A DNA stretch of 64,000 bases from ZC4RG30 sp963812195 (GTDB lineage Bacteria > Pseudomonadota > Gammaproteobacteria > Steroidobacterales > Steroidobacteraceae), in assembly GCA_963812195.1 (NCBI GenBank), contig CAWEUI010000014.1, positions 1 through 64,000 of the forward strand, in the 5' to 3' direction. Shown here piece by piece: positions 57,227 to 64,000 of this stretch. Position 1 is the first letter of the stretch, and each line of letters begins with the position of its first letter. Below the pieces are notes generated by a model, which had not been told where the DNA came from, did not search any database, and worked only from the letters and a program-made list of their open reading frames with translations. The translations under genes were made by a program, and so were the position numbers.

Positions 57227-58264
57227 GTGAGCACCATCACCCCACTCCAACGCACCCCCCAGGACAGCCTGGGCCGGCCGCTGCGCGACCTGCGCATCTC
57301 GGTGATGGATCGCTGCAATTTTCGCTGTCCGTACTGCATGCCACGTGAGCGCTTCCACGAGCACTACGCGTTCCTGAAGAGCGCCGAAAGGCTGTCCTTC
57401 GAGGAGATCATGCGGCTGGCGCGCCTGTTCGTGCCGCTGGGCGTGAGGAAGCTGCGCATCACCGGCGGCGAACCACTGCTGCGCGCGAACCTTTCGGACC
57501 TGATCGCGGATCTCAACGGGATCGACGGCGTCGAGGACATCGCGCTGACCACCAACGGCGTGTTGCTGGGCAAGTACGCCTCCGAACTGAAGGCCGCCGG
57601 ACTGTCACGGGTGACCATCAGCCTGGACAGTCTCGACCAGGAAGTCTTCGCACGCATGAACGGCGGCTTCGGCAAGATTGCCGATGTGCTGGAAGGCATC
57701 GAGCACGCGCAGGATGCCGGCCTTGGGCCGATCAAGGTCAATGCCGTGATCCAGCGCGGCGTGAACGAAGACGGTGTGCTGCCGCTGGTGGAGCACTTCC
57801 GCGGCAGCGGCATTACGGTGCGCTTCATCGAGTACATGGACGTCGGCAACCGCAACGACTGGCGCGAACAGCTGGTCGTGCCGTCGCGCGACCTGCAGGC
57901 GCGCATTGCCACGCGCTGGCCCATGCATGTGGTCAAGCCCGAGTACGCGGGCGAGGTCGCGCGCCGCTATGCATTCGATGACGGCAAGGGCGAAGTCGGC
58001 TTCATTTCTTCGGTCACCCAGCCCTTCTGCGGCGCCTGTTCACGAGCGCGCCTGTCCTCGGACGGCCAGCTCTACACCTGCCTGTTCGCGCAATCCGGCA
58101 CGGATCTGCGCGGCCCGCTGCGTGCGGGCGCGGACGACGAGGAACTGCTGCGTGTGATACGCGGCATCTGGACGGCGCGCACGGATCGCTACAGCGAGCA
58201 GCGCATGGTGCTGCGCAAGCGCGCCGAGGGCCACAAGATCGAGATGAACTACATCGGCGGCTGA
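57227..58264 (+). CDS. moaA: GTP 3',8-cyclase MoaA (radical SAM)
   Basis: A 345-residue radical SAM enzyme that, with MoaC, makes cyclic pyranopterin phosphate from GTP. The N-terminal cluster motif is CNFRCPYCMP, followed by RITGGEPLLR. The C-terminal [4Fe-4S] site uses CGACSRARLSSDGQLYTC, and the protein ends in the family's required GG (NYIGG). The start is a GTG at 57227. moaC begins 14 bases downstream. Confidence 0.97.
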   Translation: MSTITPLQRTPQDSLGRPLRDLRISVMDRCNFRCPYCMPRERFHEHYAFLKSAERLSFEEIMRLARLFVPLGVRKLRITGGEPLLRANLSDLIADLNGIDGVEDIALTTNGVLLGKYASELKAAGLSRVTISLDSLDQEVFARMNGGFGKIADVLEGIEHAQDAGLGPIKVNAVIQRGVNEDGVLPLVEHFRGSGITVRFIEYMDVGNRNDWREQLVVPSRDLQARIATRWPMHVVKPEYAGEVARRYAFDDGKGEVGFISSVTQPFCGACSRARLSSDGQLYTCLFAQSGTDLRGPLRAGADDEELLRVIRGIWTARTDRYSEQRMVLRKRAEGHKIEMNYIGG

Positions 58265-58278
58265 CGCCGTCTGCTGCA

Positions 58279-58785
58279 ATGGCTGCTGCCTCCCGTAAGC
58301 TCACGCACATCGATGCGGCGAACCGCCCGACCATGGTCGATGTCGGCGACAAGGCCGTAACCCGCCGCGAGGCCAGCGCCGAAGCGCTGGTGAAGCTGCC
58401 TGCCAATGTCGCGCGGGAACTCTCGCGCACCGGTCACCGCACGAAGAAGGGCCCGGTGTTCGACACAGCCGTGATCGCCGGCGTGCTGGCCGCCAAGCGC
58501 ACCCACGAGCTCATTCCCTTCTGCCATCCATTGCCACTGTCGAACGTGAAGATCGAGGTCAATGCCATGCGCGGCGGGCTGCGTATCCGCTGTGAGGTGG
58601 CCGTCACGCACAACACCGGCGTGGAGATGGAAGCGCTGACCGGCGCGTCGGTGGCGGCACTGACCGTCTACGACATGTGCAAGGCGCTGTCGCACGACAT
58701 CCAGATCGGCCCGGTGCGGCTGCTGGCCAAGAGCGGAGGCAGGCGCAACTTCACGCGCAAGGGCAGCCGCGGGAGGCGCGCATGA
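58279..58785 (+). CDS. moaC: Cyclic pyranopterin monophosphate synthase MoaC
   Basis: A 168-residue MoaC: LTHIDAANRPTMVDVGDK, KGPVFDTAVIAGVLAAKRTHELIPFCHPLPLSNVKIE and TGVEMEALTGASVAALTVYDMCKA are the usual active-site segments. It overlaps the next gene by ATGA. Confidence 0.97.
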   Translation: MAAASRKLTHIDAANRPTMVDVGDKAVTRREASAEALVKLPANVARELSRTGHRTKKGPVFDTAVIAGVLAAKRTHELIPFCHPLPLSNVKIEVNAMRGGLRIRCEVAVTHNTGVEMEALTGASVAALTVYDMCKALSHDIQIGPVRLLAKSGGRRNFTRKGSRGRRA

Positions 58786-59621
58786 GCGCGCCTGTGTATG
58801 GTCTGGTGCTGGCCGGCGGACACAGCCGCCGCATGGGCCGCGACAAGGCCGGTATCGCCATCGACGGGCGTACGCAGCTGGAGCGCGCATACGGGCTCAT
58901 CGAGCACCTGGTCGAACGCAGCTTCGTTTCGGTGCGGCCCGACCAGCAGGATGATCCGCTGCGCGCACGCTTCGAACGGATTGTGGATAGCGGTGAGGTT
59001 GCCGGACCGATCGCCGGAATACGTGCCGCCCAGCTGGCCCACCCTGCCGCGGCCTGGCTGGTTCTCGCCGTGGACCTGCCGCTGCTGGATGCCGGGACTT
59101 TGCAGAACCTGCTCGCACGGCGCGATCCGGCGCGGTTGGCCACGGCCTATCGCAGCAGCCACGATGGCCTGCCGGAACCGCTGTGCGCCATCTACGAACC
59201 GGCCGCCGCGCCGGCGCTTGCGGCCTTCCTGGCAAGCGGCAGGCACTGTCCGCGCAAGTTCCTGATCGAATCGGCTACGCTGCTGCTGGATCAACCCAAC
59301 CCGCAGAGCCTGGACAACGTGAACACACCCACTGAGCTTGCCGCCGTGGCCGCACCGCATGACGACGCGGGCATCGCACCGCGCGAACTGCACGTGCAGT
59401 ACTTTGCATTGCTGCGCGAACAGGCCGGCAAGCGCGATGAATCCGTGCTGACACGCGCTGCCACTGCGCGCGAGCTGTTCGACGAACTGGCGGCCCGCCA
59501 CCATTTCACGCTCGGCACCGAACACCTGAAGGTAGCCGTGAACACCGAGTTCGCCGACTGGTCGCGCCCGCTGGCCGCCGGCGACACGGTGGTGTTCATT
59601 CCACCGGTGGCCGGCGGATGA
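58782..59621 (+). CDS. MobA-MoaD fusion: Moco guanylyltransferase plus MPT synthase small subunit
   Basis: A single 279-residue frame with two functions. Residues 1-190 are MobA-like: LAGGHSRRMGRDKAGI (GTP loop), GPIAGIRAAQ, WLVLAVDLPLLD, and the late NVNTPTELA; MobA attaches GMP to molybdopterin. After a linker of about 11 residues, 202-279 is a complete MoaD ubiquitin-like fold (VQYFALLREQAGKRDE) ending VFIPPVAGG. The free double glycine needed for adenylation and thiocarboxylation is thus at the true C-terminus. MoaE follows with a four-base overlap, and the MoeB-rhodanese protein at 18.5 kb is the expected activator. There is no sign of an indel, and no separate moaD in the window. Confidence 0.95.
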   Translation: MSAPVYGLVLAGGHSRRMGRDKAGIAIDGRTQLERAYGLIEHLVERSFVSVRPDQQDDPLRARFERIVDSGEVAGPIAGIRAAQLAHPAAAWLVLAVDLPLLDAGTLQNLLARRDPARLATAYRSSHDGLPEPLCAIYEPAAAPALAAFLASGRHCPRKFLIESATLLLDQPNPQSLDNVNTPTELAAVAAPHDDAGIAPRELHVQYFALLREQAGKRDESVLTRAATARELFDELAARHHFTLGTEHLKVAVNTEFADWSRPLAAGDTVVFIPPVAGG

Positions 59622-60091
59622 GCGTCTTTCGTTTCTCGCATGCGCCGATCGACGCGGCACCGCTGCGCGCGCAGCTGCTGGACACCAGTTGCGGCGGCTA
59701 CGTCGCCTTCGAAGGCTGGGTGCGCGATCACAATGAAGGGCAGCAGGTAACCCGCCTGGAGTACGAGGCCTTCGAAGCCCTCGGGGTGCGCGAGGGTGAG
59801 AAGATCGTCGCCGAGGCCTGCGAACGCTACGGCCTCACGCGGGCCCTGTGCGTGCACCGCCTGGGCAATCTCCCACTTACCGAAATCGCCGTGTGGGTGG
59901 GTGCGGCCGCGCCGCATCGCGACGAGGCCTTCAAGGCCTGCCGCTACATCATCGACGAGGTGAAGCATCGGGTGCCGATCTGGAAGAAGGAGCACTACGT
60001 TTCAGGCGACTCCGGTTGGGTGAACTGCGAGCGCTGCGCGGCGCATGCCCATGATCATGAACACGACCACGCGCACCACGATCACGGCTGA
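59618..60091 (+). CDS. moaE: Molybdopterin synthase large subunit MoaE with His-rich tail
   Basis: A 157-residue MoaE: GYVAFEGWVRDHNEGQQV, LEYEAFEAL, HRLGNLPLTEIAVWVG, HRDEAFKACRYIIDEVKHRVPIWKKE with the catalytic Lys residues. After CERC the last 16 residues contain eight His interleaved with Asp/Ala (AHAHDHEHDHAHHDHG), an obvious metal-binding tail that ordinary MoaE lacks. It overlaps the MobA-MoaD gene, its partner, by four bases and ends the operon. It is convergent with proA, six bases apart. Confidence 0.95.
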   Translation: MSVFRFSHAPIDAAPLRAQLLDTSCGGYVAFEGWVRDHNEGQQVTRLEYEAFEALGVREGEKIVAEACERYGLTRALCVHRLGNLPLTEIAVWVGAAAPHRDEAFKACRYIIDEVKHRVPIWKKEHYVSGDSGWVNCERCAAHAHDHEHDHAHHDHG

Positions 60092-60097
60092 CAGGAC

Positions 60098-61393
60098 CTA
60101 GCCGGGCCGGACCTGCCCGTTGCCACGCACGACGTACTTGTAGCTGGTGAGCTGCTCGACACCCACCGGGCCGCGCGCATGGAAGCGATCGGTGGAAATG
60201 CCGATCTCCGCGCCCATGCCGAATTCCCCGCCGTCGGCAAACTGCGTCGAGGCGTTGTGCAGCACGATGGCGCTGTCCACCTCGTTCAGGAACGTGTCGG
60301 CCGTGGCGGCATTGCCGGTGACGATGCAGTCGGTGTGCGCCGAGCCATAGGTGGCGATATGGCTGATGGCACCGGCAACGCCATCGACCACCCGCACCGA
60401 GATGGTCGCGTCCAGGTACTCCGTGCGCCAGTCCTCCTCGGTGGCCGGCTTCACGCGCGAGTCCGCGGCCTGCGCGGCCGCATCGCCCCGCACCTCGCAA
60501 CCTCCCGCCGCCAGCGCGTCGATCAGCATCGGCAACACCTGCGGCGCACAGGCCTTGTCGACCAGCAGCGTCTCGGCGGCGCCGCAGATCCCGGTACGGC
60601 GCATCTTGGCGTTCACCGCCACGTCACGCGCCATCCCGGGATCGGCATCGCGATCCACGTACACATGGCACAGGCCTTCCAGGTGCCCGATCACCGGCAC
60701 CCGCGCCTCCTTCTGTACGCGTTCGACCAGGCTGCGCCCGCCGCGCGGCACGATCACGTTGATGTGATGATCCAGCCCGGCCAGCATCATGCCGACCGCG
60801 GCGCGGTCGGTGCTCGGCACGAGCTGGATTGCATCGGGCGGCAACTGTGCCGCGCGCAGCCCCTCCACCAGGCAGGCATGGATGGCTGCGCTGGACAATC
60901 TGCTTTCCGAACCGCCGCGCAGGATCACCGGATTGGCGGACTTCAGGCACAGCGCACCGGCATCGGCCGTCACATTGGGACGGCTTTCGTAGATGATGCC
61001 GATCACGCCCAGCGGCACGCGCACGCGCTCGATCTTCAGGCCGTTGGGCCGGGTCCACTCAGCCGCCACGCCACCGATCGGATCCGGCAATGCAGCGATC
61101 TGTTCGATGCCGCAGGCCATCGCCTCGATCCGCTTCTCGTCGAGCAGCAGACGATCCAGCATCGCGGCGGACAGTCCGCGCGCCCGCGCGGCTTCCATGT
61201 CCCTGGCGTTTGCGGCAAGTATCTGCGCAGCCTGCGCGCGAATGGCGGCCGCCGCGGCCCGCAGCGCCGCATCGCGCTGGCTGCCGGCCGACAGCGCCAG
61301 CGCCGCACGGCAGGCGGCCGCCTGTCGCCCGATACCCGCCATCACCAGTTCCAGATTGTCGCTGTGTGCCTCGACCGCCTTGATGATGCTCAT
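60098..61393 (-). CDS. proA: Gamma-glutamyl phosphate reductase
   Basis: A 431-residue ProA, second step of proline synthesis: ANARDMEAARARGLS, the cofactor region VRVPLGVIGIIYESRPNVTADA, VIPRGGRSLVERVQKEARVPVIGHLEG, and the catalytic Cys in AKMRRTGICGAAETLLVD. The C-terminus has GADIGISTDRFHARGPVG-like sequence. It overlaps proB by four bases. Confidence 0.96.
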   Translation of the reverse strand: MSIIKAVEAHSDNLELVMAGIGRQAAACRAALALSAGSQRDAALRAAAAAIRAQAAQILAANARDMEAARARGLSAAMLDRLLLDEKRIEAMACGIEQIAALPDPIGGVAAEWTRPNGLKIERVRVPLGVIGIIYESRPNVTADAGALCLKSANPVILRGGSESRLSSAAIHACLVEGLRAAQLPPDAIQLVPSTDRAAVGMMLAGLDHHINVIVPRGGRSLVERVQKEARVPVIGHLEGLCHVYVDRDADPGMARDVAVNAKMRRTGICGAAETLLVDKACAPQVLPMLIDALAAGGCEVRGDAAAQAADSRVKPATEEDWRTEYLDATISVRVVDGVAGAISHIATYGSAHTDCIVTGNAATADTFLNEVDSAIVLHNASTQFADGGEFGMGAEIGISTDRFHARGPVGVEQLTSYKYVVRGNGQVRPG

Positions 61394-62568
61394 TGTCCTG
61401 CCGCTCCCGACTCCGATTCTTCGCCACGCAGCACCAGATCATCCCGGTGCACCACTTCGTCCCGACCACGAAACCCCACCAGCTGTTCGATCTCGGCGCT
61501 GCGCCGTCCCATGATGCGCGCAACATCGCCGCTGGAGTAGGCCGACAGGCCGCAGGCAATCACCCTGCCACCGGCCTCGGCAATCTCCACCGCGTCACCG
61601 CGCTCGAAACTGCCCGCCACCGCCGTGACGCCTGCAGGCAACAGACTGCGTCCGCGCCGCAATGCGCCGACCGCTCCGGCGTCGATCGTCAGCATACCAG
61701 CCGGCTGCAGACTGCCCGCGATCCACTGCTTGCGGGCAGTCGCCGGCGTCTTGGCTGGGATGAACCAGGTACAGCGCGCCCCGGCCTCCACCCGCTTCAG
61801 CGGATGTTTCTCGTGACCGGCTGCGATACACATCAGGCAACCCGCATCCAGCGCAATACGCGCGGCGGCAATCTTGGTTGCCATGCCTCCCGATCCGAGC
61901 TCGGACGCTGACCCGCCCGCCATGGCCTCGACGCGCGGCGTGATTCCGCGCACCTCCGGCACAAACTCGGCTGCCGGGTCGCACTTCGGATCGGCCGAAT
62001 ACAGTCCGTCGACATCCGAAAGCAGCACCATGCAGTCCGCGCTGGCCATCTGTGCCACTCGCGCGGCCAGACGGTCGTTGTCGCCGTAGCGGATTTCGGT
62101 GGTGGCCACCGTGTCGTTTTCGTTGATGACCGGGATGGCGCCAAGGCCCAGCAGCGCATTGAGCGTGGCCCGCGCGTTGAGGTAGCGCCGCCGCTGCTCG
62201 CTGTCCTGCAAAGTCAGCAGCACCTGTGCCACGGCCGTGTGATCGTCCTCCAGCAACTCCTTGTAGGCATGCGCCAGGCGGATCTGGCCCACCGCCGCCG
62301 CGGCCTGCTTCTGGTCCAGTGCCAGCGTTCCCCGGGCGAGGCCAAGGTGGCCCCGTCCCAGCGCTATCGCGCCGGAAGAAACCAGAATCACCTGCTGGCC
62401 GCGGCGGCGCATGCGCCGCAGGTCCTCGGCCAGCGCCTCGAGCCAGGCCCGGTTCAGGCGTCCGCTTTGCTGATCCACCAGCAGCGCAGAGCCTACCTTG
62501 ACCACGACGCGACGCGCTTCGGTGAGCAGGGCGGGACCGGCGGCGCGGGTTCTGGAACGTCCTTGCAT
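61390..62568 (-). CDS. proB: Glutamate 5-kinase with PUA domain
   Basis: A 392-residue ProB, first and regulated step of proline synthesis. The kinase domain begins RRVVVKVGSALLVDQQSGRL, with ILVSSGAIALGRGHLGL, PVINENDTVATTEIRYGDNDRLAARVA (glutamate/proline site) and GGMATKIAAARIAL. The PUA domain occupies about 295-375 (VDAGAVGALRRGRSLLPAGV). The start at 62568 (MQGRSR) is chosen as nearest to the conserved core; an in-frame ATG further upstream at 62646 would overlap the next promoter region. Confidence 0.93.
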   Translation of the reverse strand: MQGRSRTRAAGPALLTEARRVVVKVGSALLVDQQSGRLNRAWLEALAEDLRRMRRRGQQVILVSSGAIALGRGHLGLARGTLALDQKQAAAAVGQIRLAHAYKELLEDDHTAVAQVLLTLQDSEQRRRYLNARATLNALLGLGAIPVINENDTVATTEIRYGDNDRLAARVAQMASADCMVLLSDVDGLYSADPKCDPAAEFVPEVRGITPRVEAMAGGSASELGSGGMATKIAAARIALDAGCLMCIAAGHEKHPLKRVEAGARCTWFIPAKTPATARKQWIAGSLQPAGMLTIDAGAVGALRRGRSLLPAGVTAVAGSFERGDAVEIAEAGGRVIACGLSAYSSGDVARIMGRRSAEIEQLVGFRGRDEVVHRDDLVLRGEESESGAAGQ

Positions 62569-62659
62569 ATGGGCAATGGGAACTATAGCAGCCGGCCGGC
62601 GTTGCCCGGCGCCATCGCTGGACCTAATATTCTTCGGCGGCATCACAAGAGGTGTTTCT

Positions 62660-62995
62660 GTGGGCAGAGATTACGAACCCGTCAAAGGCCAGTGGTACGA
62701 AAACGTCGAGGAAGATGAATCCTTCCGCGTGCTGTCCGTGGACGAGGATTCCGAGCTCGTGGAAATCGAATACCTGGATGGCGACATCGAGGAACTGGAC
62801 CTGGACGCCTGGCACGAGATGGACCTGGAGCGCATCGAGGAGCCCGAGGGCTGGGCGGGCAACGCCGTCGACGAAGATGACGAGGACGACGACGAGGAAG
62901 AGGACGAAGATGACTTCGACGACGACGACGACTGGGACGACGACGACGATGACGACGAGGACTGGGATGACGACGAGGAAGAGGACGGGTACTGA
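62660..62995 (+). CDS. Acidic DUF6763-type protein with Asp/Glu tail
   Basis: A 111-residue protein from a GTG at 62660 (preceded by AAGAGG): GRDYEPVKGQWYENVEEDES, FRVLSVDEDSELVEIEYLDGDIEELDLDAWHEMDLERIE. This folded part matches, from memory, the gammaproteobacterial DUF6763 family. From about residue 71 the chain is almost only Asp and Glu with a few Trp/Phe/Gly, ending GY. Such polyacidic tails bind basic proteins or mimic nucleic acid. It is divergent from proB and precedes htpX by 75 bases. A longer frame from 62498 exists but runs into proB on the other strand. Confidence 0.75.
   Translation: MGRDYEPVKGQWYENVEEDESFRVLSVDEDSELVEIEYLDGDIEELDLDAWHEMDLERIEEPEGWAGNAVDEDDEDDDEEEDEDDFDDDDDWDDDDDDDEDWDDDEEEDGY
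62870..62993. repeat. GAC/GAG codon low-complexity run
   Basis: An imprecise GAN-codon repeat encoding the polyacidic tail of the DUF6763-type protein. Mixed GAC, GAT, GAG and GAA codons argue against a simple slippage tract and for selection on the acidic peptide. Length may vary between strains. Confidence 0.7.
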
Positions 62996-63070
62996 GCTTG
63001 TGGATGGCCGCCCGCAGGCCGTCCCTTCCCACTTGAATTCGGTTCCGGCGCCCGCATTGAGGCTTCACCT

Positions 63071-63952
63071 ATGAAACGAGTCTTCCTGTTGGTTTTGACC
63101 AACATCGCCATCATGCTGGTGCTGTCCGTGGCCATAAGCGTGCTCGGCCTGGACCGTTACCTGTACGCGCGCGGCGTGAACTACACCGGTTTGCTGATGG
63201 TGTCAGCCATCTTCGGCTTCGGCGGCGCGTTCATCTCGCTGGCCATCTCCAAATGGATGGCCAAGCGTGCCATGGGGGTGCGGGTCATCACCCAGCCGGC
63301 CAACCCCACCGAGCAGTGGCTGGTCAGCACCGTGCGCGCCCAGGCCCAGCAGCTGGGCCTGGGCATGCCGGAAGTGGGCATATTCGACTCGCCGCAGCCC
63401 AATGCCTTCGCCACCGGGCCACGTCGCGACGCCGCGCTGGTGGCCGTGAGCACCGGGCTGCTCGCCGCCATGGAAAAGAACGAGGTCGAGGCCGTGCTCG
63501 GCCACGAGATGACTCACGTCGCCAACGGCGACATGGTCACGCTCACCCTGATCCAGGGCGTGGTCAATACGTTCGTGTTCTTCCTGGCGCGCGTGATCGG
63601 CAGCATCGTGGACGGCGCCCTGTCCGGGGGGCGCCAGCAGCGCGGCGGCGGCCTTGGCTACTTCGTGACCGTCATAGTGGCGCAGATCGTGCTGGGCATT
63701 CTCGCCAACATGATCGTCATGTGGTTCTCGCGCTGGCGCGAATTCCGCGCCGATGCGGGTGGCGCCCGCGCCGCGGGCACCGGCAACATGATTGCAGCAT
63801 TGCAGCGGCTCAAATCGGCGCAGGGCAAGCCACTGCCTGCGCAGATGGCTGCCTTCGGCATCAAGGGCGGCGGCGGTTCGGGGCTGGCGCGGCTGTTCAT
63901 GAGCCATCCGCCGCTGGACGAGCGTATCGCGGCACTGCAAAGGGCGATCTAG
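63071..63952 (+). CDS. htpX: Membrane zinc metalloprotease HtpX
   Basis: A 293-residue heat-shock protease involved in inner-membrane protein quality control. Two N-terminal membrane helices (about 4-26 and 35-58) precede the catalytic HEMTH motif in VLGHEMTHVANGD. Two further helices follow (about 155-175 and 195-217), then the third zinc ligand region FRADAGGARAAG and the C-terminal MSHPPLDERIAAL. Complete within the window. Regulation by the envelope stress pathway is known for the family but no specific site is visible here. Confidence 0.96.
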   Translation: MKRVFLLVLTNIAIMLVLSVAISVLGLDRYLYARGVNYTGLLMVSAIFGFGGAFISLAISKWMAKRAMGVRVITQPANPTEQWLVSTVRAQAQQLGLGMPEVGIFDSPQPNAFATGPRRDAALVAVSTGLLAAMEKNEVEAVLGHEMTHVANGDMVTLTLIQGVVNTFVFFLARVIGSIVDGALSGGRQQRGGGLGYFVTVIVAQIVLGILANMIVMWFSRWREFRADAGGARAAGTGNMIAALQRLKSAQGKPLPAQMAAFGIKGGGGSGLARLFMSHPPLDERIAALQRAI

Positions 63953-64000
63953 CCGCGGCGAAGACGCACACGGCGGCTGGCGACCAGGGCATTCCCTTAA
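63953..64000. other. Window edge, no gene seen
   Basis: The last 48 bases after the htpX stop hold no start codon with a ribosome binding site and no clear hairpin. The next gene lies outside. Confidence 0.5.

Noticed and set aside
62870..62993. GAC-rich run as a microsatellite or CRISPR-like repeat
   Set aside because: Units are not of fixed length, codons are mixed, and there are no spacers; it encodes an acidic tail.

Overview
High-GC bacterial DNA with dense gene packing, ATGA-type stop/start overlaps and codon use of a high-GC proteobacterium. The gene families (SAH and TPP riboswitches, HemF, ProBA, HtpX, a DUF6763-type acidic protein, MoeB with a rhodanese domain, a TVP38-type protein, FtsX permease/LolD ATPase export systems) point to a Gammaproteobacterium. 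The Xanthomonadales/Nevskiales/Steroidobacterales side is my best guess; no rRNA or other decisive marker is present. The sequence looks like a contig with unevenly corrected reads. Indels cluster around 0-2.4, 7.1-7.9, 10.3-14.4 and 43-45.3 kb and break genes that are normally essential (ahcY, metK, folD), while 14.4-31.9 kb is almost clean.

Layout. 1-2.4 kb is an inverted, diverged second copy of 2.5-5.07 kb (GH51 5' end, DUF4159, marR, hemF), folded back at a truncated hemF near 2392. 3-8 kb: marR, DUF4159 protein, Tat-exported GH51 arabinofuranosidase, and the cbpM/cbpA chaperone pair. 8.2-15 kb: DUF4266/DUF3570 pair, a DUF5062-like protein, pirin, an SDR, a quinohemoprotein alcohol dehydrogenase and a UspE-like protein. 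15-18.5 kb: a minus-strand set of SDR, methylmalonate-semialdehyde dehydrogenase and FMN 2-hydroxyacid dehydrogenase. 18.5-22.9 kb: MoeB-rhodanese, a Cys-rich small protein, a secreted protein and a sulfatase. 22.9-31.7 kb: an export system (two large FtsX permeases, LolD-type ATPase, adaptor) divergent from a two-component system. 31.8-42.6 kb: SYLF protein, arylmalonate-decarboxylase-like enzyme, UPF0182 protein, small envelope proteins, a second adaptor/permease/ATPase set and a TVP38 protein.

42.6-47.6 kb is a methyl-cycle block on the minus strand: ferredoxin, adenosine kinase-like PfkB, metK, SAH riboswitch, ahcY, folD. 47.6-51.3 kb is a thiamine uptake operon under a TPP riboswitch: TonB receptor, PnuT-like permease, thiamine kinase-like protein. 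51.3-55.3 kb holds a PhzF protein and an operon of a tandem ABC ATPase, a serine-hydrolase-fold protein without its catalytic motif, and a gamma-carbonic anhydrase. A tRNA-Arg(TCG) follows. 56.0-60.1 kb is a molybdenum cofactor operon moeA-moaA-moaC-(mobA-moaD fusion)-moaE. MoeB at 18.5 kb would activate its MoaD domain. proBA, the acidic DUF6763-type protein and htpX close the window.

The most interesting items are the MobA-MoaD fusion with a His-tailed MoaE, the two metabolite riboswitches with coherent operons, the degenerate serine hydrolase operon, the SDR with Trp in place of the catalytic Tyr, and the fold-back at the left end. I did not find a clearly new defence or mobile system.
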